Source: CCMP332 sp040218795
GTDB taxonomy: Bacteria > Bacteroidota > Bacteroidia > Cytophagales > CCMP332
Assembly (NCBI GenBank): GCA_040218795.1
Contig: JAVJQT010000005.1
Location: 248,001 to 312,000, forward strand
DNA: 64,000 nt
Direction: 5' to 3'
The notes under the pieces: generated by a model
The model's database searches: none
The model's input: the letters and a program-made list of their open reading frames with translations, nothing else
Told to the model about the DNA's origin: nothing
Shown here: piece by piece, positions 42,349 through 51,164 of the stretch
Layout: every line of letters begins with the position of its first letter
Numbering within the stretch: the stretch's first letter is position 1
Made by a program: the position numbers and the translations under genes

Positions 42349-44676
42349 ATGAGTGGCGAAGAAAGCGAAACCACTACAGTAGAAAAGCATCCGAAATGGT
42401 CTGAAAACGACAAATTTCAATATAAAATTGAAAAGTTAAGGGCCAATTTATTTCTGCTGAAAATCAAGGGAAAAGCGGGTTCTGGCGATGCAAAAAAAAT
42501 CCTCAGTAGCATAGAAAAGAATATTATTGCCGAATCACAGGCGCATTTAATTATTGATCTCGAAGGCTTTCAAAAATTTCCCCTCTCCGATCGAAAAATT
42601 GTTTTTGAGTCCTTCTGGAAATACAACAGTGAAAAAAGAATTGCCTTTAGCTATCTACTCAATGCCAATACTTTTATTAAATCCATTGCCACTTTGATTG
42701 GTGCTTTTTATAAAGGAGGACATTTTGATTATGCCAAAAATCTGGATGAAGCAATAAGTAAGTTTGAGTCAAAAAAAGAAGAAAATTCAAACCAAACAGA
42801 TCAAATCGAAAAGGGGATTCGGGAAAAAAAATCAAATGACTATATCAAAATAATTCAAAGTCAAACTTTCAAAAGCAATACCAACCCCGGTTCAAGATTG
42901 ATTTGCAGCATCATTGAACCAAACATTGTGCTTTATGAATACCATGGAACTATCGATATGGATCTTGCGCAAAACTATGTGCCATTTGCTGAAAATGCTT
43001 TTAAACAAATAGGAAAGTTTCATTTTATTGTTGACTTGAAAAACAGTACTAAAGTCACAAAGGAAGTACGCGAGTATTACAATTCTGTCAATGAGGATTT
43101 TCTACCCATGGTACATTGGAATTATTACAATCTCACTTCCTTGTTTTCAGTACTTTACAAGATTTATGCCTTGATCAATCCTTCTTTTATTAAACATGTC
43201 AAAGTCATACAATCTGTCCCTGAATGCATAAAAAATATTCACTCCAACACAGAGGTAAAAGACTTAATTAAGCATAAAAAAAATTCTCAGAATTATCTTT
43301 CAAATGAAGAGCTAAAAAATTTGGACAAGGAATCTCTGATTCAATACATCAGTGTATTGCAATCGGAAATGGACTATCAGCAGCGCCAAACTAAAATCCG
43401 TTCCGAAGAAATGTTTGAAATCCTATCCAAAATTACCTGGAGTGGAAATTTTGATCATATCAATTTGCCTGAAATACATGAAAGCGATGATTTTTACAAT
43501 GTCTATAAATCTATTGAACTCCTAAAACACGATGTTGGCGATTTGATAGAGGAATTAAAATCAACCAATCAAAATCTGGAATCATTGGTGGAAAAACGGA
43601 GCAAAGTAATTATTTATAAGGAATCGAATTTAAGAGCAATAATTGAAAACTTTCAATCTCCCGTGTGGCTAATCGATGAAAACTATAGGGTGCTGGAATT
43701 CAATGAGCTCTTTCGGGAAAACATGTTAAATCACCATAATATAAATCTTGAAAAAGGTGATGATATATTGATCAATTTCCCTGATAAACTGCTGAAGAAA
43801 TGGAAAGAACGCTACGATCTCTGTTTGCAGGGGGAATCAAGAAATTATTTTGAATCTTATAATTATCCGGGAGGAAAGAAATATTTCGAAATAAAAACAT
43901 TCCCCATTTACGCCAAAAACGAAATTCACGGTGTGGGCGTGGTAACCATCGATATTAGCGATTTACAGAATTCTAAAGAAAAGCTCGAAGATCAAAATGT
44001 CAAGTTGAGCAAATTAAACAATGAGCTCGATAGTTTTATTTATCGCTCCTCGCATGATTTAAGGGCACCAATTTCTTCAGTCAAAGGATTGATTGAAATT
44101 AGCAAAATGGAAGATGATCCGGCCATTAAATTGCAATATCTCGATATGATGGAAGCGACTATGGATAAACTCGATGGTTTCATCCACGAAATTGTAGACA
44201 TCACTAAAAATGAAAAACTTGATTTACAATTTGAAGAATGCAATATGTATGATTTGTTCGATACCATTTTAGAGGAATTAGGGCATAAGGAGAGCATCAA
44301 TAAAATACGAATAGAGAACCGGATTAATAAAAAGCTTATCATAAAATCGGATAGAAACAGAGTTAAAACCCTTTTTAAGAATATAATTGCCAATTCGATT
44401 AAATACCGCGATGAGAAAAAGGATTCTTATATTCTTATGAAGTCAATGGTTAATAAAAACAGGGTTACCATTGAAATAGAAGACAATGGCCTTGGAATAA
44501 AAAAGAAATACCTGCCTAAACTCACCGGCATGTTTTACAGGGCACATCCTGAAAAAAGTGGCTCGGGATTGGGCCTGTATATCGTAAAAGAGATTCTCAA
44601 CAAACTCAATGGGGAATTGGAACTGGATTCCGAACATGGCAAATTCACAAAAGTCAAAGTCAGTTTCAAAAAATGA
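42349..44676 (+). CDS. PAS sensor histidine kinase with tandem STAS-like N-terminus
   Basis: Cytoplasmic sensor kinase of 775 residues. Two STAS/SpoIIAA-like regions (about 25-140 and 165-300) precede a coiled coil. A PAS domain follows (about 425-540, IENFQSPVWLIDENYRVLEFNELF ... GVVTIDISDL), then HisKA with phospho-acceptor H569 in RSSHDLRAPI. The HATPase domain has N box NIIANSIKYRD, G1 EDNGLGI and G2 GSGLGLYIVKEIL. No transmembrane segment and no adjacent response regulator, so its partner is elsewhere. Confidence 0.88.
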   Translation: MSGEESETTTVEKHPKWSENDKFQYKIEKLRANLFLLKIKGKAGSGDAKKILSSIEKNIIAESQAHLIIDLEGFQKFPLSDRKIVFESFWKYNSEKRIAFSYLLNANTFIKSIATLIGAFYKGGHFDYAKNLDEAISKFESKKEENSNQTDQIEKGIREKKSNDYIKIIQSQTFKSNTNPGSRLICSIIEPNIVLYEYHGTIDMDLAQNYVPFAENAFKQIGKFHFIVDLKNSTKVTKEVREYYNSVNEDFLPMVHWNYYNLTSLFSVLYKIYALINPSFIKHVKVIQSVPECIKNIHSNTEVKDLIKHKKNSQNYLSNEELKNLDKESLIQYISVLQSEMDYQQRQTKIRSEEMFEILSKITWSGNFDHINLPEIHESDDFYNVYKSIELLKHDVGDLIEELKSTNQNLESLVEKRSKVIIYKESNLRAIIENFQSPVWLIDENYRVLEFNELFRENMLNHHNINLEKGDDILINFPDKLLKKWKERYDLCLQGESRNYFESYNYPGGKKYFEIKTFPIYAKNEIHGVGVVTIDISDLQNSKEKLEDQNVKLSKLNNELDSFIYRSSHDLRAPISSVKGLIEISKMEDDPAIKLQYLDMMEATMDKLDGFIHEIVDITKNEKLDLQFEECNMYDLFDTILEELGHKESINKIRIENRINKKLIIKSDRNRVKTLFKNIIANSIKYRDEKKDSYILMKSMVNKNRVTIEIEDNGLGIKKKYLPKLTGMFYRAHPEKSGSGLGLYIVKEILNKLNGELELDSEHGKFTKVKVSFKK

Positions 44677-44883
44677 TTTGAATTCTAAATAGCAAAGCAT
44701 TCAGATACTATTTTGTTATCATCTTCACTTAATCATTTGAGTTAATAATCCTGCCAACCGAAATAAAATGGCCCTATTCCAATAATCCCGCAAAAAAAAA
44801 TCCACGATTGAAATCTATGTTTTAGAATCATAGCTTGATTCTTATTTTATGATAAAAATCATAAAAAAATAATCCCTTATCAC

Positions 44884-44914
44884 TTGCCTATTTTAAACAT
44901 CAAACTTAGATTCG
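44884..44914 (+). promoter_or_regulatory. Promoter of the metal-uptake operon
   Basis: TTG (44884-44886), a 20-bp spacer, then TAGATTCG (44907-44914) is one mismatch from the Bacteroidota TAnnTTTG element. Initiation would fall near 44921, inside the adjacent palindrome. Confidence 0.5.
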
Positions 44915-44918
44915 CATC

Positions 44919-44941
44919 TTATTTATAATTAATCTAAATAA
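44919..44941. promoter_or_regulatory. Candidate iron-regulator box
   Basis: TTATTTATAATTAATCTAAATAA is a 23-bp imperfect palindrome with perfect 7-bp outer arms TTATTTA/TAAATAA. It overlaps the predicted transcription start of the DUF4856-imelysin-TonB operon. AT-rich palindromes of this kind are typical for Fur/DtxR-family repressors. Confidence 0.45.
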
Positions 44942-44948
44942 AAATAGA

Positions 44949-46181
44949 GTGGCCAAATATTTACTTTTCTTCGGATTTTTTATAGCACTTCAATCTTGCT
45001 CGGATGACAGCGACAAGCCGGAACCACAACCCAATATTTCCAATCCCCAATTTTACATTTTTGAAAGAAACGGAGAAAGCAGTGTAGATTTTAGTGGACA
45101 AACAACAAGGATTCTAATGGCTGAGGAATTGGTATCGGCCAGTAAAAATTTCAACTCAAGTGAAAGCGGACTTCTTGAAATGTACAGAAATGAATCGGTC
45201 TCCGGCGGCGATGTTGATCCATTTCAGGATGCAGATCTAAATGCCTCTACCAAAAGTATCAGGTCTAAAGTAGCGGCTTCCAATGATCTTTTTAGCTCTA
45301 ACAGTAGTGAATCTCTTGAAATAAAGGATTTTATGGAATCACTTTTCTTTCAACTCGAAGTAGAAATTTATCCCAATGAAAATCAAATTGCCGCACCGGG
45401 ACAGGCAGGTCAATTGGCCGATGGAAGCTCTACCCGATATGTGAGCCCTGCCGGATTGGAATACGATCAGCTATTAAACAAAAGCTTAATTGGGGCTTTA
45501 ATGGTGGACCAGGTTTTAAATAATTACCTCAGCCCGGAAGTATTGGATCAAAATTCAAACAGGGAAGACAATAGCAATAAAGTCTTAAGTGATGGTAAAA
45601 ACCATACGCAAATGGAGCATTTCTGGGATGAAGCCTATGGTTACCTTTACGGAACTTCGGCTAACTCGGCAAACCCCAATGCGAGTATTGGGGAAGATGA
45701 TAATTTCCTTAATAAATACATCGGCAGAGTAGATAGTGATGAAGATTTTGTCGGCATTGCCCATCGAATATTTGAAGCCTTTAAATTGGGACGTGCGGCA
45801 ATCCTTGCGAATGATTATAAACTTAGAGACGAGCAAATTGCGATATTGAGAAGTGAAATTTCAAATGTAATTGCAATCAGGGCTGTTCATTATATGCAAC
45901 AGGGAAAAAAAGCCCTGCCGGCCGATAGAAACAATTACAGTGCATATGGTTCAGCATTCCACGATTTATCAGAAGGCTACGGATTTTTATACAGCCTGAG
46001 GTTTACCCGAAATGCGGATGGTGAAGTACTTTTTAGCCGGGAAGAAGTTGATAATTTGATTTCGAAATTGCTGAGCGATGGTAGCAATGGATTTTGGGAT
46101 GTTAAAACGGAAACACTCGATGAAATATCAGAATCAATTTCATCTAAATTTAACTTCACGCTTGCACAGGCAGCTGAATAG
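44949..46181 (+). CDS. DUF4856-like lipoprotein
   Basis: Outer-membrane or periplasmic lipoprotein of 410 residues with lipobox ALQSC (cysteine 17) followed by an acidic SDDSDKPEPQP linker. The body is helical and contains HTQMEHFWDEAYGYLYG and HDLSEGYGFLYSLRFT, features I associate with the DUF4856 family that is usually paired with imelysin proteins in Bacteroidota. The start is GTG at 44949. It is the first gene of the predicted metal operon. Confidence 0.75.
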   Translation: MAKYLLFFGFFIALQSCSDDSDKPEPQPNISNPQFYIFERNGESSVDFSGQTTRILMAEELVSASKNFNSSESGLLEMYRNESVSGGDVDPFQDADLNASTKSIRSKVAASNDLFSSNSSESLEIKDFMESLFFQLEVEIYPNENQIAAPGQAGQLADGSSTRYVSPAGLEYDQLLNKSLIGALMVDQVLNNYLSPEVLDQNSNREDNSNKVLSDGKNHTQMEHFWDEAYGYLYGTSANSANPNASIGEDDNFLNKYIGRVDSDEDFVGIAHRIFEAFKLGRAAILANDYKLRDEQIAILRSEISNVIAIRAVHYMQQGKKALPADRNNYSAYGSAFHDLSEGYGFLYSLRFTRNADGEVLFSREEVDNLISKLLSDGSNGFWDVKTETLDEISESISSKFNFTLAQAAE

Positions 46182-46216
46182 ATTATTACTTTTGTGAAAA
46201 ATCAAATTGTGAAATA

Positions 46217-47311
46217 ATGAAAAGAGGGGTACTGATTATTTTGATTCCAATGCTGTTTGCATGTTCCGAAGACGAATCGCCTGATACCCAAAATGATAAT
46301 TTTGATCGTCAAAGCATGCTTGTCAATTGGGCCGACAATATAATTATTCCCTCCTACAAGGCTTATGAAAATAGCCTTATAGCTTTGCAAAGCGCTAAGA
46401 ATGAATTCATTGCAAATCCTAATATTTCTTCCTTTTCAGAATTGAGAATTAAATGGGAAGAAGCCTATCTCAATTGGCAAAAAGTATCCATGTTTCAAAT
46501 TGGCATGGCAGAGCAAATTACCTTACGCGACTTTACAAATATTTATCCCTGCGATAAGGAAGAGATCGAAATGGCCATCGTTTCAGGCAATTACAATTTG
46601 GAATTGCCATCAAGCAGGGATATGCAGGGATTCCCGGCTTTGGATTATTTGCTTTACGGCATGGCTGAATCGGAAAATGAATTGCTCCAAAAACTCTCGC
46701 AAACAGCCTATTCCAACTATCTGTCTGAGCTTGTCGAACGTTTATTGTTTTTGAGCCAATCTGTTATTGACAATTGGGAAGGTGATTATCACGATCAATT
46801 TGTAGAAAATCTTGGCTCGGATGCGGGCAGTTCGGTTAATAAAATGGTCAACGATTATATGTTTTATTATGAAAAAGTGCTGCGGGCCGGAAAAATCGGG
46901 ATTCCGGCGGGTGTTTTTTCAAGTACCAGCAGAAGTGATTTGGTCGAAGCCCCTTATCGCGGTGATTTGTCCAAAGCATTATGCCTCAGTGCTTTAAATG
47001 CAAGTATCAATTTTTTTCACGGCAGGCATTATAATTCAAACGAAGAAGGGGAAAGTCTTAAAAGCTATCTCGACTATCTCAGTACTGTTTCAGAAACCCA
47101 AAGCCTGAGTTTGAGTATCGCAAATCAGTTTGATCTTTCAAAAGAAAAAATAGAAGGCTTGAATGCGGATTTTGCATTGCAAATTCAAACAGATAATGCG
47201 GCCATGCTTGAAGCCTATGATGAACTTCAAAACAATGTGGTCTTAATGAAAGTAGACATGTTTCAGGCGATGAATATTCGCGTGGATTATGTTGATGCCG
47301 ACGGTGACTAA
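46217..47311 (+). CDS. Imelysin (M75) family lipoprotein
   Basis: Periplasmic helical-bundle protein of the imelysin/EfeO superfamily, several members of which bind iron. Lipobox MLFAC (cysteine 16). The repeated four-helix architecture shows in WEEAYLNWQKVSMFQIG (about 80-96) and DMQGFPALDYLLYG (about 135-148). The signature GxHxxE is GFPALD here (138-143), so His is Pro and Glu is Asp. A binding rather than peptidase role is likely. The next gene begins on its stop codon. Confidence 0.88.
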   Translation: MKRGVLIILIPMLFACSEDESPDTQNDNFDRQSMLVNWADNIIIPSYKAYENSLIALQSAKNEFIANPNISSFSELRIKWEEAYLNWQKVSMFQIGMAEQITLRDFTNIYPCDKEEIEMAIVSGNYNLELPSSRDMQGFPALDYLLYGMAESENELLQKLSQTAYSNYLSELVERLLFLSQSVIDNWEGDYHDQFVENLGSDAGSSVNKMVNDYMFYYEKVLRAGKIGIPAGVFSSTSRSDLVEAPYRGDLSKALCLSALNASINFFHGRHYNSNEEGESLKSYLDYLSTVSETQSLSLSIANQFDLSKEKIEGLNADFALQIQTDNAAMLEAYDELQNNVVLMKVDMFQAMNIRVDYVDADGD

Positions 47312-48678
47312 TGCGCGAAGGAATTAAATCATATTTACAAAGCACTCATAAGGCTGCTCCATTAGCAGCCTTTCGTATTTTATTCGGTTTGCTGATGTTT
47401 GTCAGTCTGATCCGCTTTGCATTAAACGGTTGGATAGAAAAACTCTATATAGAACCTAAATTTTTTTTTCATTACTACGGCTTCGAATTTGTAAAACCAC
47501 TGGGGAATTATACCTATTTGCTTTTTTTTATCTGTGCAATTGCTTCCATTGCCGTGGCCCTGGGTTATAAGTACCGATGGTCCATCAGCATCTTTTTCCT
47601 GAGTTTTACTTATATCGAGCTGATGGATTTGACAAGCTATCTCAACCACTATTATTTCATCAGTATTGTTTCCTTCGTAATGATCTTTCTTCCGGCCAAC
47701 GCCTATTTTTCATACGATGCATTAAAAAACTCGCGGCTGGCATTTGAGCATATTCCCAAATGGTCAATAGATATTATAAAACTGCTTCTTTCGATTGTCT
47801 ATTTCTATGCCGGTTTGGCCAAATTAAATTCTGATTGGATCATTGATGCTATGCCTTTGAGCATTTGGCTTCCCTCCGCTTACGATCTGCCCCTTCTAGG
47901 AGAAATGTTACAGAAAAAATGGCTTATTTATGTGTTTTCATGGAGCGGAGCGCTTTACGATCTGAGTATTCCTTTTTTACTTTTCTACAAAAAGACCAGA
48001 TGGATGGCTTTTATGCTGGTTCTTGTTTTTCATTTGCTGACAGGGGCCTTATTCCCCATTGGCATGTTTCCCTATATTATGATTGCTGCGAGCACCATTT
48101 TCTTTGAGCCTAAATGGCATCAAAAGGCTATAAACTATCTTGCAGGAATACTAAAAATTAGTTTGGGGAAATTTGATAATGCTTTAAAAAAAATAGAATC
48201 ATTTTCATTGGTATCAAGATTGAAACTAGCCTTTCTTGGTTTATTCCTGCTCTTTCAATTGCTTTTTCCATTTCGTTACCTTGCCTATCCCGGCGAACTC
48301 TTTTGGACAGAAGAAGGCTATCGGTTTTCATGGCGTGTAATGCTAATGGAAAAAGCGGCCTATGCACAATTTAAAATCGTGGAACCGCATAGTGGAAATG
48401 AATTTTACATCGACAATAGCGAATTTCTCAGCAGTTTTCAGGAAAAACAGATGTCGGGACAGGCCGATATGATCCTTCAATACGCCCATTTCCTTAAAAT
48501 GCATTATGAGAAAGAGGGAATGCAAAATGTAGAGGTATATGCCGATGTATTTGTAGCCCTAAACGGTCGCAAAAGCAAAAGGTACATTTCACCGGAAATC
48601 GATTTAAGTAAAATCAATGATTCTTTTGCGCATAAAAACTGGATCTTAAAATTTGAAGATGAGATTAGCGGTTTTTAG
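47311..48678 (+). CDS. HTTM protein, homologue of vitamin K-dependent gamma-carboxylase
   Basis: Polytopic membrane protein of 455 residues. The N-terminal half is the HTTM domain (several helices between 20 and 280) and contains YFYAGLAKLNSDW, whose K171 aligns by eye with the catalytic lysine of human gamma-glutamyl carboxylase. The segment YPGELFWTEEGYRFSWRVML (about 329-348) matches the most conserved part of that enzyme. A periplasmic C-terminal domain follows. Menaquinone could serve as cofactor. It overlaps the imelysin gene by 1 bp and the TonB receptor gene by about 26 bp. Confidence 0.85.
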   Translation: MREGIKSYLQSTHKAAPLAAFRILFGLLMFVSLIRFALNGWIEKLYIEPKFFFHYYGFEFVKPLGNYTYLLFFICAIASIAVALGYKYRWSISIFFLSFTYIELMDLTSYLNHYYFISIVSFVMIFLPANAYFSYDALKNSRLAFEHIPKWSIDIIKLLLSIVYFYAGLAKLNSDWIIDAMPLSIWLPSAYDLPLLGEMLQKKWLIYVFSWSGALYDLSIPFLLFYKKTRWMAFMLVLVFHLLTGALFPIGMFPYIMIAASTIFFEPKWHQKAINYLAGILKISLGKFDNALKKIESFSLVSRLKLAFLGLFLLFQLLFPFRYLAYPGELFWTEEGYRFSWRVMLMEKAAYAQFKIVEPHSGNEFYIDNSEFLSSFQEKQMSGQADMILQYAHFLKMHYEKEGMQNVEVYADVFVALNGRKSKRYISPEIDLSKINDSFAHKNWILKFEDEISGF

Positions 48679-51127
48679 TTTATTTATTTTTCTAATACTC
48701 AAAGCCACAGGTTCTGTCGCACAATTCAATATAAAAGGCATTGTATTTGATTTAAACTCAAATCAAAAAATTTCCGGTGTCGAAGTTTACAATTCAAATG
48801 TCAACAAAATAGCGCTCACCGATAAAAACGGTGTATTTCTTTTTAAAGATTTGGCCAAAGACAATTATTCCATAACCTTTTTTAAATCGGGCTATGGCGT
48901 TAAAGAATTTAAAATACTGGTACAAAGCGATACAATTCTCCGCATAAGAATGGAAATACTCAGTCAAGAGCTTTCTGAGGTTCTCATTTCAGAACAGAAA
49001 GAAGAAATATTTAGCATAGAAAGACTTGATCCGGTAGAAGGGACAGCGATTTACGCCGGTAAAAAGTCGGAAGTGGTGAAACTGAATAATTTCGTGGGGA
49101 ATACCGCCTCCAATAATCCCAGACAAATTTATTCACAGGTCGTTGGTCTGAATATTTATGAAGGCAATGATGCCGGCTTGCAATTGAATGTGGGTGGACG
49201 CGGCCTTGATCCCAACCGGACCTCTAATTTTAATACAAGACAGAACGGTTACGATATCAGTGCCGATGTTTTAGGCTATCCGGAAAGTTATTACACCCCG
49301 ACCGCTGATGCTCTAAGGGAAATACGAATAGTCAGGGGCGCCGCCTCGCTTCAGTACGGAACACAGTTTGGCGGGATGATCAATTTTAAATTGAAAGAAC
49401 CCAATCTCGAGAAAAAGCTTGAATTTATAAGTCGGAATACCATTGGCTCATTTGAATTGCTAAATACTTTCAATAGCATTTCGGGAAAAATCGGCCAATT
49501 CTCATATTATTCATTTGTCAATTACAAACAGGGCTCTGGATTCAGGCCAAATTCTGAATTTAAATCCTTTAATGCTTTCACAAGTCTCAATTACGATTTT
49601 AGCGACAAAACGAGCATCAACTTTGAATTGACCTATCTCAATTATTTGGCTCAACAGGCTGGTGGATTGACAGATACTCAATTTGAAGAAAACATTAGAT
49701 TCAGCAACAGAGAACGAAATTGGTTTGCAGTCGATTGGCAATTGTATTCCATAAGGCTCAAACACAAATTGACCTATCGCACAAATATCAGTTTAAATTT
49801 ATTTGCGTTAAATGCCGAAAGAAATGCCTTGGGATTTCGCGGCGATCCACAAAGACCCGAACGAAACCCAATTACAGAACAAGATGATCCCGCCCTTCCC
49901 AGAGATCTCATCAAAGGAAATTTTAAAAACTGGGGTGCTGAACTGAGGTCCATTACCCGTTACAGGCCTTTCAATAAAGATGCGGTTTTTCTAATCGGAG
50001 CAAAATACTATCAGTCCGAAAATACTTCCGTTCAGGGCCCGGGCTCGGCCGGAACTGAGGCTGACTTTTCATTTGCCAATTCCCGGTTTCCCTCCTATCC
50101 AAATCAATCCGATTTTCGATTTCCCAATTTTAATCTGGCATTGTTTACAGAACACATACTGAATTTGAACAGCAAGTTTTCGATTACGCCCGGAATCCGA
50201 TTGGAGCACATCAGGACTCAATCCATAGGTGATTATTTAAATATAAATTACGACATCGCCGGCAATGAAATTTTTAGAGAATTGAGAACCGATAACCGAA
50301 GACTGGAAAGAGATATTGCATTATTTGGTTTGGGCTTGAGTTATTATGAGTCGAGTTCTCTTGAGTTCTATGCCAATATTTCCCAAAATTACCGATCTGT
50401 CACTTTCTCAGATATACGCGTGGTCAACCCAACATTTATTATATCACCGGATATCAGCGATGAAAGGGGTTTTACAACCGATCTGGGCATGCGAGGAACC
50501 TGGAGTACTTATTTGTCCTATGATCTGGGTGCTTTTTCTATGCTTTACAATGACAGGATTGGCACCATACTCATAGAATCCGGCCCGAATAAAGGCGACC
50601 GTGTCCGACAAAATATCGGTGATGCCTGGATTTACGGCGCTGAGCTATTTACCGACTGGAACATGCTAAAAACCTTTGGTTCCAAAGCCGATAAATTTCG
50701 GTTAAATCCTTTTGTCAATTTAGCCATTACCAATTCCGAATACATCAACAGCGATGAAAACAATGTCAGTGGCAAAAAGGTAGAGTTTATTCCCCTGGTC
50801 AATTTAAAAACCGGTATGCGAATAAAAATTCAGAATATTTCCATTAGCACCCAGTTTACCTATTTGTCTGAACAATATACCGATGCGGAAAACACTGAAA
50901 GAGCACAGAAAGGCGATAGTCGGGAGGGCATTATAGGTACCATTCCCGAGTATTATGTAGCCGATCTGTCCATGGTTTATGCCTTGAATAAAATTTCAAT
51001 TGAGGCGGGCGTCAACAACTTGCTCAATAACAAATATTTCACCCGCAGAGCCACCGGTTACCCCGGCCCCGGAATTATTCCTGCAGACGGGCGAGCTTTC
51101 TATTTTACACTAGGACTAAAGTTATGA
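48653..51127 (+). CDS. TonB-dependent receptor with carboxypeptidase-like N-domain
   Basis: Outer-membrane gated importer of 824 residues. Signal peptide to about residue 24, then a CarboxypepD_reg beta-sandwich (FNIKGIVFDLNSNQKISGVEVYN). The plug domain contains RGLDPNRTSNFNTRQNGYDIS and IRIVRGAASLQYGTQFGGMINF, and a 22-strand barrel ends GRAFYFTLGLKL. The TonB box could not be fixed. The plug and barrel resemble FecA-like ferric-citrate receptors. A start at 48659 (MRLAV) is equally possible. Confidence 0.92.
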   Translation: MKMRLAVFSLFIFLILKATGSVAQFNIKGIVFDLNSNQKISGVEVYNSNVNKIALTDKNGVFLFKDLAKDNYSITFFKSGYGVKEFKILVQSDTILRIRMEILSQELSEVLISEQKEEIFSIERLDPVEGTAIYAGKKSEVVKLNNFVGNTASNNPRQIYSQVVGLNIYEGNDAGLQLNVGGRGLDPNRTSNFNTRQNGYDISADVLGYPESYYTPTADALREIRIVRGAASLQYGTQFGGMINFKLKEPNLEKKLEFISRNTIGSFELLNTFNSISGKIGQFSYYSFVNYKQGSGFRPNSEFKSFNAFTSLNYDFSDKTSINFELTYLNYLAQQAGGLTDTQFEENIRFSNRERNWFAVDWQLYSIRLKHKLTYRTNISLNLFALNAERNALGFRGDPQRPERNPITEQDDPALPRDLIKGNFKNWGAELRSITRYRPFNKDAVFLIGAKYYQSENTSVQGPGSAGTEADFSFANSRFPSYPNQSDFRFPNFNLALFTEHILNLNSKFSITPGIRLEHIRTQSIGDYLNINYDIAGNEIFRELRTDNRRLERDIALFGLGLSYYESSSLEFYANISQNYRSVTFSDIRVVNPTFIISPDISDERGFTTDLGMRGTWSTYLSYDLGAFSMLYNDRIGTILIESGPNKGDRVRQNIGDAWIYGAELFTDWNMLKTFGSKADKFRLNPFVNLAITNSEYINSDENNVSGKKVEFIPLVNLKTGMRIKIQNISISTQFTYLSEQYTDAENTERAQKGDSREGIIGTIPEYYVADLSMVYALNKISIEAGVNNLLNNKYFTRRATGYPGPGIIPADGRAFYFTLGLKL

Positions 51128-51164
51128 TCAAATGAATTTGTATTTTGGTGTTCAAATTCAAAAT

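Noticed and set aside
44823..44869. Two short AT hairpins (AGAATCA/TGATTCT and TTTATGAT/ATCATAAA) considered as terminators or a riboswitch
   Set aside because: Very AT-rich, no T-run in the needed direction and no conserved aptamer features visible.
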